Assembly (NCBI RefSeq): GCF_009928445.1
Contig: NZ_JAABNO010000038.1
Span: 1-46,685 of the forward strand
Reading direction: 5' to 3'
Length of the DNA stretch: 46,685 bases
Source of the DNA: Clostridium sp. C8-1-8
Lineage (GTDB): Bacteria > Bacillota > Clostridia > Clostridiales > Clostridiaceae
Shown: positions 22,575 to 30,884 of the stretch, in pieces
Position numbering within the stretch: the first letter of the stretch is position 1
Layout of the letters: every line of letters begins with the position of its first letter
Notes under the pieces: model-generated
Told to the model about the DNA's origin: nothing
What the model saw: the letters and a program-made list of their open reading frames with translations, nothing else
Databases searched by the model: none
Translations under genes and position numbers: made by a program

Positions 22575-23247
22575 AATAGAGCTTTATAAAATAATACGAG
22601 GTCATATACCAATCTATATTTTGGCCTTTTATATCTTTTTAATATTCATTCATATGCAGGATAAAACCTGGGGAGCATTTTTAAGTGGTACTTTTTTCAT
22701 GTATTCAACTGTAATTGGTCTGATAGGCTTCAGCATTTTAAGCACTTGGGTATTTGGGAGGGAATATCAAGATCAAACTTATAAAGATCTATTATCCTTA
22801 CCAGTTCCTCGTACGAGTTTAGTTACTGCGAAGTTTTTGTCTATAGAATTGAGCTTTGTAGGGATAACTGTGATATCCATCATGGTAACTTTCATACTAG
22901 GGTATTGTTTTAATTTAGCAGATTTCAATGTAGCTTTGGCTGGAAATATTGTAAAACGATTGGTCATAGCAACACTATATAATATAGGTCTAAGCTTCTT
23001 GTTTCCGTTCATTGCCAGCATGGTACGTGGTGTACTTGCACCCGTTAGTATTTCTTTTGTAGCTTTAATTATGGCTGTTGTTTTTGGATCACATTCTGTA
23101 GGACCATATATTCCATGGTCCATTCCTGGAATATATTTAACTAATCCGCAGCTAATTAGTTGGGTGGGCAGAATGTCAATTTCTGTTATAGTATTTATTG
23201 GTGTTTATGGTACTATATTATGGTGGAATTATGTTGACCAAAAATAG
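22549..23247 (+). CDS. ABC-2 type permease of the exporter
   Basis: 232 residues, overlapping the ATPase gene by 26 bases with AAGGAGGTG before its ATG, a sign of translational coupling. MKQLWSMIKIELYKIIRGHIP is the typical cytoplasmic lead-in of ABC-2/BcrB permeases. Six hydrophobic segments follow (about 22-40, 50-66, 101-125, 143-163, 167-185, 209-226). FGREYQDQTYKDLLSLPVPRTSL is the conserved cytoplasmic loop after the second segment. Forms the membrane channel for the neighbouring ATPase. Confidence 0.85.
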   Translation: MKQLWSMIKIELYKIIRGHIPIYILAFYIFLIFIHMQDKTWGAFLSGTFFMYSTVIGLIGFSILSTWVFGREYQDQTYKDLLSLPVPRTSLVTAKFLSIELSFVGITVISIMVTFILGYCFNLADFNVALAGNIVKRLVIATLYNIGLSFLFPFIASMVRGVLAPVSISFVALIMAVVFGSHSVGPYIPWSIPGIYLTNPQLISWVGRMSISVIVFIGVYGTILWWNYVDQK

Positions 23248-23259
23248 GAGGAAAACAAA

Positions 23260-23847
23260 GTGAACGATAATGTTAGACGACGCCGAGGCGCTACGCTGGA
23301 AAATGCAATTTTAGATGAGGCGTGGCTACTGCTCCAACAAAAGGGATATGGTAAATTGACTATGGATGATGTAGCTCATGCTGTAAAAACCAATAAAAAT
23401 GCCATTTATAGGCGATGGCCACAAAAATGCTATCTTATCTTTGCTGCTATAAGCCGACAATCACCAGCCATAAACTTTGAAATAGGAGATCATGGTTCAT
23501 TAAAGGAAGACTTAATGGCACTATTTGAAAGCTTAAATCCAATTTTTCAGATAATAAAACCTGATGACCTGCGAGATTTGATTTCAGATATGTTTTCTAA
23601 TGCAATAGCTTACGACTTATTTAACGGTATCAATAACGAAAATGATATAAGTAAATCCATTGTGACTATTATAACCAGGGCTAATCAGCGCAAGGAGATT
23701 TCACTTTCTATAAATACTATTTCTGAAAAAGCTTTAAATCTGCCATCACTGTTGATTATCAACGAGATCATACAGCATGGCAAGATTACAGAAGACAGTG
23801 CAAAGGACATGATAGATAATATTTTACTGCCTATATTTACAGCTTAG
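23260..23847 (+). CDS. TetR/AcrR-family transcriptional regulator
   Basis: 195 residues from GTG 23260, behind TAGGAGGAA, 12 bases after the permease. The N-terminal HTH is clear: NAILDEAWLLLQQKGYGKLTMDDVAHAVKTNKNAIYRRWPQKCYL (RRWP is the 'YRRW' form of the family's YY/YRxF motif). The C-terminal ligand domain (about 70-195) is of the TetR_C_11-like kind, with SDMF in the middle. Likely represses its own operon by binding the 24-bp palindrome at 21577-21600 and is released by the exported compound. Confidence 0.87.
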   Translation: MNDNVRRRRGATLENAILDEAWLLLQQKGYGKLTMDDVAHAVKTNKNAIYRRWPQKCYLIFAAISRQSPAINFEIGDHGSLKEDLMALFESLNPIFQIIKPDDLRDLISDMFSNAIAYDLFNGINNENDISKSIVTIITRANQRKEISLSINTISEKALNLPSLLIINEIIQHGKITEDSAKDMIDNILLPIFTA

Positions 23848-23918
23848 GCTATGAATTTTCTTCTTTTACATATGTACCAGAGATAAGTATCAAAATAAAA
23901 ATCACAGTGTCCAGAAAT

Positions 23919-23950
23919 AAAACCTTCAGCTGAGTTAGGCTGGAGGTTTT
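23919..23950 (+). terminator. Intrinsic terminator after the ABC/TetR operon
   Basis: AAAACCTTCAGC (23919-23930) pairs with GCTGGAGGTTTT (23939-23950) with one G-T pair, followed by AAATAT. Confidence 0.75.
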
Positions 23951-24082
23951 AAATATATTATTGTAAATTAGAATTGCACTGTAATTTACGAGTATGCATA
24001 AATAGGAATGAAATAACAAAACCTCACTGGCTGTAGTTAGAACTGGTCAAATAAACATACTACTTCATAATGGAGTCTATTA

Positions 24083-24119
24083 AAATAAAGCTGAGTAAAT
24101 TCACCAAAAGCTTTATTTA
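24083..24119. terminator. AT-rich hairpin, possible weak terminator
   Basis: AAATAAAGCT and AGCTTTATTT form a ten-base stem around a 17-base loop. There is no gene immediately before it, so its role is unclear. Confidence 0.35.
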
Positions 24120-24187
24120 AGTCTAATGATAGAAGCGGTACATCAGAATTCAGACTGAAATTCATTTATAGTAAACGAAAGTATAAT

Positions 24188-24252
24188 AAAGTGCAACAAA
24201 ATATATATAATAGAGTAATAAAAGTCAATAAAGTTAAACAAAGTACAATAAA
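24188..24252 (+). promoter_or_regulatory. Phased AAAGT direct repeats upstream of the HTH gene promoter
   Basis: AAAGTNCAAYAAA-like units begin near 24188, 24221, 24230 and 24240, with a weaker GAGTAATAAA at 24213. The last three are 9-10 bp apart, about one DNA turn, and end four bases before the -35. This looks like a row of binding sites for an activator or autoregulator. Confidence 0.55.
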
Positions 24253-24256
24253 ATGC

Positions 24257-24285
24257 TTGACGGTTATAAAAAAGGCCATTATAAT
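24257..24285 (+). promoter_or_regulatory. Sigma-A promoter of the HTH/DUF4180 operon
   Basis: TTGACG (24257-24262), 17-bp spacer, TATAAT (24280-24285), about 37 bases ahead of ATG 24322. Confidence 0.8.
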
Positions 24286-24321
24286 TTGACCATAGATTAA
24301 TTTTGAAAGGGTAGATTTTTT

Positions 24322-24810
24322 ATGGAGAATCAATTTTACACAATAGATAAAATCGCAGAAATATTAGGTATGCATCACAAAACCATAAGGAAGTTTATAA
24401 CAGAAGGTAAGCTTCCAGCAAGCAAGGTCGGAAAGCAATGGAGAATTTCAGGACATGATTTGAGTATTTTTATGGAAAAAAACAATGTCAATATAAGTGA
24501 TAAAGAGATTAGTGAAGAGTCAAATATTGATTTTGTTACTAATGGAGAAATTAAAGATACTGTAAATGAAAAGGTAAATGTATCTACTGTTGTAGATATC
24601 AATGATATAGATAAAGAAGAATATTTCAGAATATCGAATACTCTTATAGCACTAATGAATTGTAAAGACCCTAAAATGGGCAAATCAACAGTTAATGTGA
24701 AATATGATGAAAAGGTAAGTAGACTAAGGGTTTTATTATGGGGAAATATAGGCTTTATCGAAGAAATGCTAAGTGTGATTTCTATGCTAGTGGAACAAAC
24801 TGATTTATAA
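24322..24810 (+). CDS. Excisionase-type helix-turn-helix regulator
   Basis: 162 residues, with GAAAGGG before the ATG. Residues 1-50 form a MerR-like/excisionase HTH: FYTIDKIAEILGMHHKTIRKFITEGKLPASKVGKQWRISGHDLSIFME. The middle (about 55-100) is polar and acidic, and the C-terminal domain STVNVKYDEKVSRLRVLLWGNIGFIEEMLSVI may be a ligand or dimer domain. It lies five bases before a DUF4180 gene, a pairing that suggests regulator and sensor or effector partners. The phased AAAGT repeats ahead of its promoter are the obvious candidate target. Confidence 0.8.
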   Translation: MENQFYTIDKIAEILGMHHKTIRKFITEGKLPASKVGKQWRISGHDLSIFMEKNNVNISDKEISEESNIDFVTNGEIKDTVNEKVNVSTVVDINDIDKEEYFRISNTLIALMNCKDPKMGKSTVNVKYDEKVSRLRVLLWGNIGFIEEMLSVISMLVEQTDL

Positions 24811-24824
24811 GGAGAGTGAATGTT

Positions 24825-25187
24825 TTGAATTACAGAGTAGTAGATAAAAATAACAAGAAATATATTGAATTTGCTTCTGGCTTTAGGAAACTTTCTTCAG
24901 AGAAAGATGTGATAGATTATATATCCATATGCATGGAAAATGATGTTTATACAATATTATTGCAGCCAAATATATTATCTGAAGATTTTTTTAATCTAAG
25001 GACTGGACTTGCAGGCATGGCATTGCAGAAATTTATAAACTACCATGTAAAGGTTGCTGTTATTATTGAAGATACCGAAAAACTTAATGATAGATTTAAA
25101 GAAATGATTATGGAAGCTAATAAAGGAAATCATTTCAGAACCTTTAGCAATACTGAAGATGCTGAGAGATGGATTGCAAGCTTATGA
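24825..25187 (+). CDS. DUF4180-domain protein
   Basis: About 120 residues from TTG 24825, eight bases after GGAGAG; GTG 24816 overlaps that site. I recognise the DUF4180 pattern: IEFASGFRKLSSEKDVIDYISICMEND, LLQPNILSEDFFNLRTGLAGMALQKFINYHVKVAVI, then KEMIMEANKGNHFRTFSNTEDAERWI. The fold resembles an anti-sigma-antagonist/STAS-like alpha-beta protein, but function is not established. Second gene of the two-gene operon with the HTH regulator. Confidence 0.75.
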   Translation: MNYRVVDKNNKKYIEFASGFRKLSSEKDVIDYISICMENDVYTILLQPNILSEDFFNLRTGLAGMALQKFINYHVKVAVIIEDTEKLNDRFKEMIMEANKGNHFRTFSNTEDAERWIASL

Positions 25188-25427
25188 TCTTAAAAAGGTA
25201 AAGCAATTACATTTTACTTTTGCTCATAATATATCAAGCTATACGATGTTTAAGAATACAGGAAATATTAGAATATGAAAGCAATATCTTTGCTATATGT
25301 TAATTTTAAGAATATGTTAAGTTAAAATTAAGAAAAAATAAATTATATATTAATAAACTATTATTATACTTGATAAATAAGGTATCCACTTGATTTAGGA
25401 TAGTGTAATTATAGGACTCCTCTACTA

Positions 25428-25510
25428 AAACTTAAGTAATGAAGGCTCAAAAATAGCAACTTATGGGTATTTTTGCGGCATGCATAACTTAATAGTTGAA
25501 GTTAGAACCT
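25428..25510 (+). repeat. Structured repeat S, copy 2
   Basis: Begins AAACTTAAGT, has a weak AAAATA/TATTTT hairpin, and ends GGCATGCATAACTTAATAGT then TGAAGTTAGAACC. The tail matches copy 1 (minus strand) and copy 3. It lies about 60 bases upstream of the M23-like gene and is the only notable thing in 25188-25566. Confidence 0.6.
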
Positions 25511-25566
25511 AAAATACAAGATCAAAAAGTGTTTATACCGTTAAGTATAGAATAGGAGCTTTAAAA

Positions 25567-26448
25567 ATGAAAATTAAAAGAGTAAATAAAATACTAAATC
25601 TTATAACAGGTATTATATTAATTATATTGTGGGGAAGTGTTTTTGTTATACATGGTATTGCTGGTGCTGTGTCATGGGCACTAGCAAAGTTATTCTTTGC
25701 ACCAATCGGTGTTCTATTGGCACTTACAAGCCTAATATTGATTATTATCTGTTTAGTAAAAAAGAAAAAGGTTATTCCTAAATTAATTACATTGTTATTG
25801 TCATTAATTCTCGCCTTTCCAATACTTATGCTTTTTAATGTTATTCATATGGAATATCCAGCTAATATTAATAAGGTAGGGCCTTCTATTACAGTATCAT
25901 GGCCTCTAAAAGAAAAGACAACAGTAGGATGGGGCGGAAATACTGTAGAAACAAATGCACCACATGCCATATGGGCATCTGAAAGATGGGCATATGATTT
26001 GGTTATGGAGCCTCATAGTACAAATAGCAAGAAGCTTGAGGATTATGGAATTTACGGTAAGGAGATTGTTGCACCAATTTCAGGGACAGTGGTTGAAGCT
26101 TATGATAAGGAGAGCGATATAGAACCTACTACAGAGGATTTCCTATCTATGGAGGGGAATCATATTTACATAAAGATAGATGAAACAGGAACTTATTTGT
26201 TATTAAACCACTTAAAAAAAGGAAGTGTACTTGTAAAAGCTGGTGATCATGTAAATGAGGGACAATCAATTGGAAGCGTCGGAAACTCTGGGACAACCTC
26301 AGAACCCCATTTACATATTCATCATCAACGTCAAGATCCAACTAAAGTTATTAATCCAATCTTTGCAGAAGGGTTACCACTTTATTTTAGAGATATGGAA
26401 GGTAAAGCTATGCCTGAAAAAGGTTCAATTGTAACACCTAAAAATTAA
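25567..26448 (+). CDS. Membrane protein with M23 (lysostaphin-type) peptidase domain
   Basis: 293 residues, behind ATAGGAGCT. Three hydrophobic segments occupy residues 10-32, 41-63 and 69-91. A globular domain follows with the M23 fold: IVAPISGTVVEAYD, NHIYIKIDETGTYLLLNHLKKGSV, GDHVNEGQSIGSVGNSGTTSEPHLHIHHQ. The HLH pair and the LNHLK His are present. The first zinc ligand, normally His in H-x-x-x-D, appears as Arg in ERWAYDL. Zinc binding and cell-wall endopeptidase activity are therefore doubtful; it could be a structural or regulatory relative. Structured repeat S copy 2 lies upstream. Confidence 0.78.
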   Translation: MKIKRVNKILNLITGIILIILWGSVFVIHGIAGAVSWALAKLFFAPIGVLLALTSLILIIICLVKKKKVIPKLITLLLSLILAFPILMLFNVIHMEYPANINKVGPSITVSWPLKEKTTVGWGGNTVETNAPHAIWASERWAYDLVMEPHSTNSKKLEDYGIYGKEIVAPISGTVVEAYDKESDIEPTTEDFLSMEGNHIYIKIDETGTYLLLNHLKKGSVLVKAGDHVNEGQSIGSVGNSGTTSEPHLHIHHQRQDPTKVINPIFAEGLPLYFRDMEGKAMPEKGSIVTPKN

Positions 26449-26546
26449 AGAGTATGTATATGAGGTGTAGTTGAGTTTAATTATAAAAATCCTTTTTGTA
26501 TAAAACAATAAGTAATTAAAATTAAATATAAAAAACAAGTAACAAG

Positions 26547-26586
26547 AATGCCGTGTTGTTCAGTAATGAATTTTACGGCATTTTTA
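26547..26586 (+). terminator. Intrinsic terminator, distant relative of the cassette hairpin
   Basis: AATGCCGT (26547-26554) pairs with ACGGCATT (26575-26582), followed by TTTA. The loop GTTGTTCAGTAATGAATTTT and the trailing ACTTTGTAATTCAA recall the terminator half of the cassette repeat (trailing ACGTCGTAATTCAAG), though divergence is strong. Confidence 0.7.
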
Positions 26587-27064
26587 CTTTGTAATTCAAA
26601 CATAACATCTGCTTAAGGTTTGTAAAGTAAAGAATATTCACAAGTTAAGATATGTAATATATCTGTGAAAACCCCATGAATACTATATGTTTATATCATT
26701 ATTTAATTATAAAAATATATGATTTTTTCACCATATGAATTTCTATGGCTGTGTGATAATACTGTTGGTATTTGATACAAAACTCAAACTGTTGTATGGA
26801 TATTTATGACTACTGGCTTAGATAAGCTTAGTGGTTTTTGATTACTTTTTTCAGATTCTGAATTCAACAAAAATAATATTTATCAGAGTCTTATTTATTA
26901 TGGCTTCGATCTAAAACTAGAGAGCTTGTATTTTAATATATGCTATACTTAGGTTGAAGAATTTTACTATTTATGGCATTATTAAAGTTAATGGAATTTA
27001 TGTTATAAGATGTAATGCTGGCGTTTATTGTGCTAAGTTTAAGCATATATATGCCAAAGAAAGG
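26587..27064. other. Gene-poor stretch
   Basis: Apart from the terminator, this AT-rich stretch has no convincing gene. A hairpin with ACTACT/AGTGGT arms and a T-run near 26809-26839 may be another weak terminator. The frame open from 26954 into the next gene has no ribosome site. Confidence 0.4.
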
Positions 27065-27268
27065 ATGAAATATGTTGTTTGGCAGGTTGTACTAAAGGAA
27101 AAGCTTATTGGCACTGGTTCAGGTAATTTGACAGAATTAGAAAAAGTGATAAACACACAGGCTGATAAAGGCTATAGGTTACATACTATTACCACTGCTT
27201 CGGCAGGTAGCAAAGGTTTGATGGGTGGGGACAGAATTCAGGCTACACTAGTTTTTGAGAAATTATAA
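27065..27268 (+). CDS. DUF4177-domain small protein
   Basis: 67 residues from ATG 27065; AAAGAAAGG lies immediately upstream. KYVVWQVVLKEKLIGTGSGN, LTELEKVINTQADKGYRLHTITTASAGSKG and GDRIQATLVFEKL follow the DUF4177 pattern: a strand, then 'E..IN..A..GWRL', then a C-terminal FEK strand. The frame continues upstream to 26954, but that part (IRCNAGVYCAKFKHIYAKER) does not look like the family. Function of DUF4177 proteins is unknown. Confidence 0.68.
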   Translation: MKYVVWQVVLKEKLIGTGSGNLTELEKVINTQADKGYRLHTITTASAGSKGLMGGDRIQATLVFEKL

Positions 27269-27344
27269 TAGTTAAAGTAATCATTATGTTGGGATATATA
27301 GGGCTTCATTAGAAAGACTCAATCGATGAATGTTGGAAAATAGC

Positions 27345-27421
27345 GGGGCATTGGGATTATATGATCCTGAGTTCTGCGGATCATCACGTATGTATAACTT
27401 AATAGTTGAAGTTAAAACCCC
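27345..27421 (+). repeat. Structured repeat S, copy 3
   Basis: Hairpin ATGATCC (27361-27367) / GGATCAT (27378-27384), then tail CACGTATGTATAACTTAATA and GTTGAAGTTAAAACC, matching copy 2 almost base for base. It sits about 130 bases upstream of the serine hydrolase gene. Confidence 0.62.
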
Positions 27422-27549
27422 TATGAATAACAGGTAATATTATGTTGCCAAAATTATATTCAGAGATTATATGTTAACGATATAAAGAAATATGATTACA
27501 TTAGATTATGCTTAATTTTAACCAATTACTCTAAAAAGGTGGTATATAA

Positions 27550-28977
27550 ATGAATTTTAAATTTAAAAGCTTCCTAAGAAAATTTTTTATAACCTTTGTA
27601 ATATTAACTTCAGCCTTTTACATTATGGTACAAGCTGAAGTTAACGGCGATGACTTGAAGAATTTTAAGACTAAATTAGACAGCAGAGTGCCTAACCTTT
27701 TGAAAAAGTATGAAATAGCTGGCACTTCCATAGGACTTATAAGTGATGGTAAACTAACATACGTTCTAAACTATGGCTATAGTGATAAAAGTGAAAATAA
27801 ACCAATAACTAATGATACAGTGTTTCAGATAGGTTCTATATCTAAAAGTGTTGCAGCTGTATCAGTAATGCACTTAGTTCAACAGGGAAAGCTTGATTTA
27901 GATGCTCCAGCTGAAAAGTACTTAACTCGCTGGCACATTCCTGATTCAAAGTACAATAAAAATGATGTAACCATAAGGAGGCTTTTAAGCCATACAGCAG
28001 GTATTTCAGTTCATGGTTATAGTGGAACTGATCCAGATAAAAAGCTTCAAAGCTTAGAAGAGTCTCTCTCAGATGGAGTTAAAATCACAGTTAAGCCTGG
28101 AAGCAAGTATAGCTACTCAGGAGGTGGGTATACAATACTTCAGCTTATTATGGAAGAGGTTACAAAGAAGCCTTTTTATAAATATGCCAATGAAGAAATC
28201 TTAAGCCCATTAGGCATGAAAGATAGCTCTTATGATGCTGAGTATTTTCCTAAAACTATGTCAAAGGCCTATAGTTTTTTTGGACAAAAGATTCCAGCAT
28301 ACAAATATACTGAAGCAACTGCGGCAGGCTTAAAGACTACAGTTAGTGACTTTTCAAAAATCCTGTTGGCTTGCATGGATGATGGAGCTGGAATCATAAG
28401 CAAAGAAAATCTTGATACCATGTTTACTCCGGTGAAATCAGGCTATGGATTTGGATTTTCTAGAGAGACTTTATCTGATGGAACCATAGGTATATTTCAT
28501 GCTGGTTCTAATAGAGGCTGGGAAGCTCAATTCGAGATGATACCTGGAAAAAAGGACGGAATAATTATTTGTACCAACAGCGACAATGGATTTGACATTA
28601 TAAATGATGTGCTTAATCAGTGGAAGGGATATGAAACAGGAAAAATTCCACCAGTATTCTATACTTATAAAAATGTTGAAGTTGCAGCATTTGTTGCACT
28701 TATAGCAGCAATAATACTTTCTATAATTTTAATAATAGCTTTATATAGAAATGTAAGGCATGGTAAGAGAAGTTTTGGAAAACTTAAAGCTAAGTTTATG
28801 GTAAGGGTTGTTATTGCAATGTTTATCCTTATTGCATGGAGATATTTATTTCATGTGGGTATGTTAGCAGTTTTAGTGCCATATGTAGTTAGAATGTGCA
28901 CTTATGCGGTTTTGATACTTGTAGTTGTAAATCTAATTTATGGGTTGTTTCCAAAAAACAAGGGGATGGGGCTTTAG
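27550..28977 (+). CDS. Beta-lactamase-fold serine hydrolase with membrane tail
   Basis: 475 residues, with AAAAAGGTGG before the ATG. An N-terminal hydrophobic segment (about 11-28) is a signal peptide or anchor. The catalytic domain is class C/penicillin-binding-protein-like: FQIGSISKSVAAVS (Ser96-x-x-Lys99), KYSYSGGGYTILQLIME (Tyr-Ser-Gly in place of Tyr-x-Asn), and FHAGSNRGW (His-Ala-Gly for the KTG box). Three hydrophobic segments close the protein (about 379-398, 419-437, 440-465). Such proteins hydrolyse D-amino-acid peptides or esters outside the membrane. The last codons (KGMGL and the stop) come from a REP-like palindrome. Confidence 0.88.
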   Translation: MNFKFKSFLRKFFITFVILTSAFYIMVQAEVNGDDLKNFKTKLDSRVPNLLKKYEIAGTSIGLISDGKLTYVLNYGYSDKSENKPITNDTVFQIGSISKSVAAVSVMHLVQQGKLDLDAPAEKYLTRWHIPDSKYNKNDVTIRRLLSHTAGISVHGYSGTDPDKKLQSLEESLSDGVKITVKPGSKYSYSGGGYTILQLIMEEVTKKPFYKYANEEILSPLGMKDSSYDAEYFPKTMSKAYSFFGQKIPAYKYTEATAAGLKTTVSDFSKILLACMDDGAGIISKENLDTMFTPVKSGYGFGFSRETLSDGTIGIFHAGSNRGWEAQFEMIPGKKDGIIICTNSDNGFDIINDVLNQWKGYETGKIPPVFYTYKNVEVAAFVALIAAIILSIILIIALYRNVRHGKRSFGKLKAKFMVRVVIAMFILIAWRYLFHVGMLAVLVPYVVRMCTYAVLILVVVNLIYGLFPKNKGMGL

Positions 28978-28981
28978 TCCC
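28963..28981. repeat. REP-like palindrome overlapping a stop codon
   Basis: GGGATGGGGCTTTAGTCCC folds with GGGA/TCCC arms and contains the TAG stop of the preceding serine hydrolase gene. Confidence 0.6.
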
Positions 28982-29004
28982 ATTTGTCAGAAAGAGGTAA
29001 TAAA

Positions 29005-29367
29005 ATGAATGGTATAAAAATTTCAGATATGTTAAATATGCAAAAGGCTTTATATGAATTACATAAGGATACCTGGTCACCATTAGAAGCTCAATATGGT
29101 AGAAACTCTATTCTCTGGATGATGGAAGAAATAGGTGAGTGCATCGCCATAATAAAGAAAAAAGGTGATTCTGCAATAATGGAGGACGAAAATGTTAGAA
29201 AGGCATTCTGTGAAGAGCTGAGTGATGTATTGATGTATTTTAACGATACATTACTAAGATACGGAATTACAGCAGATGAAATCTCTTCAGCATACATAGA
29301 CAAGCATGAAAAAAACATGGGCCGTAACTATGTTAAAGAATATGAACATAAATATGAGGATAGATAA
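29005..29367 (+). CDS. MazG-like nucleotide pyrophosphohydrolase
   Basis: 120 residues from ATG 29005, with AAAGAGGT upstream. All-alpha NTP-pyrophosphatase layout: SILWMMEEIGECIAIIKKKGD gives the first Glu pair (E-E-x-x-E) and FCEELSDVLMYFNDTLLRYG gives the second (E-E-x-x-D). These four acidic residues bind the magnesium ions in MazG/dUTPase-like enzymes, which cleave (d)NTPs to monophosphates and clear abnormal nucleotides. It follows the hydrolase after the REP; whether they share a transcript is unclear. Confidence 0.82.
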   Translation: MNGIKISDMLNMQKALYELHKDTWSPLEAQYGRNSILWMMEEIGECIAIIKKKGDSAIMEDENVRKAFCEELSDVLMYFNDTLLRYGITADEISSAYIDKHEKNMGRNYVKEYEHKYEDR

Positions 29368-29440
29368 CAGTAAGGTTTTTAAATAACAACTATAAATAGT
29401 GAATTGAAGATAAGATACTATATTATTTCTAGGAGGTAGC

Positions 29441-30016
29441 ATGAAAAAACATATAATTATCGCAGGTGTACCTCGTGCTGGTAAAAGCACAATTTCACAG
29501 ATGATATCCAAAAAATTTGGGTACCAGCATATTAGCATGGACTCAATTATTGCAGGAATTGAGAAAACTTTTCCTGAAACAGGAATTGATTCAGATGCGG
29601 ATACGGAACCAAGTGATAACCTAGTTAATATAAGCGCAAAAATGGCACCATTTATTCGTGCAATGATGGACAGTGGTGAGTATGATGAGCTTGATTATGG
29701 GATGGTAATTGACATTTATCAACTTTTGCCAAAAGATTATGTTCAGTATATAGATAGCTCTATATGTGACATTTATTACTTTATAACATCAGAGGTTACA
29801 GCTCAAGAAAGATATGAAATATTAAAAGCGCATGATACACCAAATGATTATACATATTACTTATCTGATACAGAAAATATGGAAAATTGTATTTCACTTG
29901 TGAAAGTAAGTAAGTTAATAAAAGAACAATGTTTAAGATTTGATTTGTCTAATTTTGAAACTGCAAATAATAGGGATGATGTTATAAATACATTTATAAA
30001 GTCTTTAAGAGAATAA
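29441..30016 (+). CDS. P-loop kinase-like NTPase
   Basis: 191 residues, behind TAGGAGGTA. Walker A is IIIAGVPRAGKSTISQMISK (residues 5-24) and HISMDSII is the acidic strand of nucleoside/small-molecule kinases. A likely lid follows (TAQERYEILKAHDTPNDYTYYL), ending in a helical region. It resembles the AAA_17/uridine-kinase-like group that phosphorylates small substrates, sometimes antibiotics. No specific substrate can be named. Stands 73 bases downstream of the MazG-like gene. Confidence 0.75.
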   Translation: MKKHIIIAGVPRAGKSTISQMISKKFGYQHISMDSIIAGIEKTFPETGIDSDADTEPSDNLVNISAKMAPFIRAMMDSGEYDELDYGMVIDIYQLLPKDYVQYIDSSICDIYYFITSEVTAQERYEILKAHDTPNDYTYYLSDTENMENCISLVKVSKLIKEQCLRFDLSNFETANNRDDVINTFIKSLRE

Positions 30017-30136
30017 ATATGAATTGTGTATATTATATGAAACTAATTAATTCCAATTATGGTGTTGGTTAATAATAACACAACAACAAATTCCAACTTA
30101 TAGAGTAGATTATTTATATTAGGAGGTATTAAGGTT

Positions 30137-30562
30137 ATGGATGATGAATTAAAAATCAAAATGTATTCATTTACGGTGGATTGCAAAGACCCACGGGAAC
30201 TAGCAAAATTTTATGGGGCGTTGCTCAAGTGGGAAGTAATGTCTATGGGTGAAGAATGGGCCTGTGTATACGCTCCAGGAACCAATCAGGGAACATATCC
30301 TTCCATATTGTTTCAACAGAATCATGAGTATATACAACCGGTATGGCCTGAAAAGCCTGAAGCTCAGCAGCAAATGGCACATTTAGACTTGGCTGTTAAT
30401 GATCTAGAAAAGGCAGTTCAGTATGCAATCAATTGTGGTGCAACAGTGGCAGAAGAGCAATTTTCTAGTGATTGGACAGTTATGATGGACCCAGCTGGAC
30501 ACCCTTTTTGCTTATGTCAAATGAAATCAGTTATGGAGAGTCCACATTTTGCATTATTATAG
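30137..30562 (+). CDS. VOC-family (glyoxalase/bleomycin-resistance fold) protein
   Basis: 141 residues, with TAGGAGGTATTAAGGTT before the ATG. Two beta-alpha-beta-beta-beta halves are visible: MYSFTVDCKDPRELAKFYGALLKW in the first and MAHLDLAVNDLEKAVQYAINCGA in the second, then WTVMMDPAGHPFCL with the typical D-P-x-G-x-x-F end. His in AHLDLAV is a probable metal ligand; the first-half position is Thr-Val rather than His, so a metal site may be incomplete. Members detoxify methylglyoxal, bind bleomycin or modify fosfomycin. Confidence 0.82.
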   Translation: MDDELKIKMYSFTVDCKDPRELAKFYGALLKWEVMSMGEEWACVYAPGTNQGTYPSILFQQNHEYIQPVWPEKPEAQQQMAHLDLAVNDLEKAVQYAINCGATVAEEQFSSDWTVMMDPAGHPFCLCQMKSVMESPHFALL

Positions 30563-30884
30563 AAAATCACTAAATTCAAAGTAAGTTCAACATATTTCTA
30601 TAAATACGGATTAGATGGATTTATTACTACAACATAATAAACACTTTTAAATTACTGGCCAACCTTCATTAATAAACGAATAATATAAGCAGTATGTGAA
30701 GCTTAACAAATTCTGATTGATATAATACTAAACATATAGGCTTTTAAAATATAAATTATAAACTATAATTTTACAGAGGTTTATTTACAAGTAATGACCT
30801 TTATTAATTGTATGTATCTTTTCCCAAATACAGTATGATTGTTGTGTTTTTTAGTGATTGTAATGGAGAAGGAGAACTATATAA
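30563..30884. other. Gene-free stretch before the MerR gene
   Basis: AT-rich, with no open frame that has a ribosome site. No copy of either repeat family and no clear terminator were seen. Confidence 0.4.

Noticed and set aside
26954..27064. N-terminal extension of the DUF4177 protein
   Set aside because: The frame is open but has no ribosome site, and the residues do not fit the family, so the start at 27065 was preferred.
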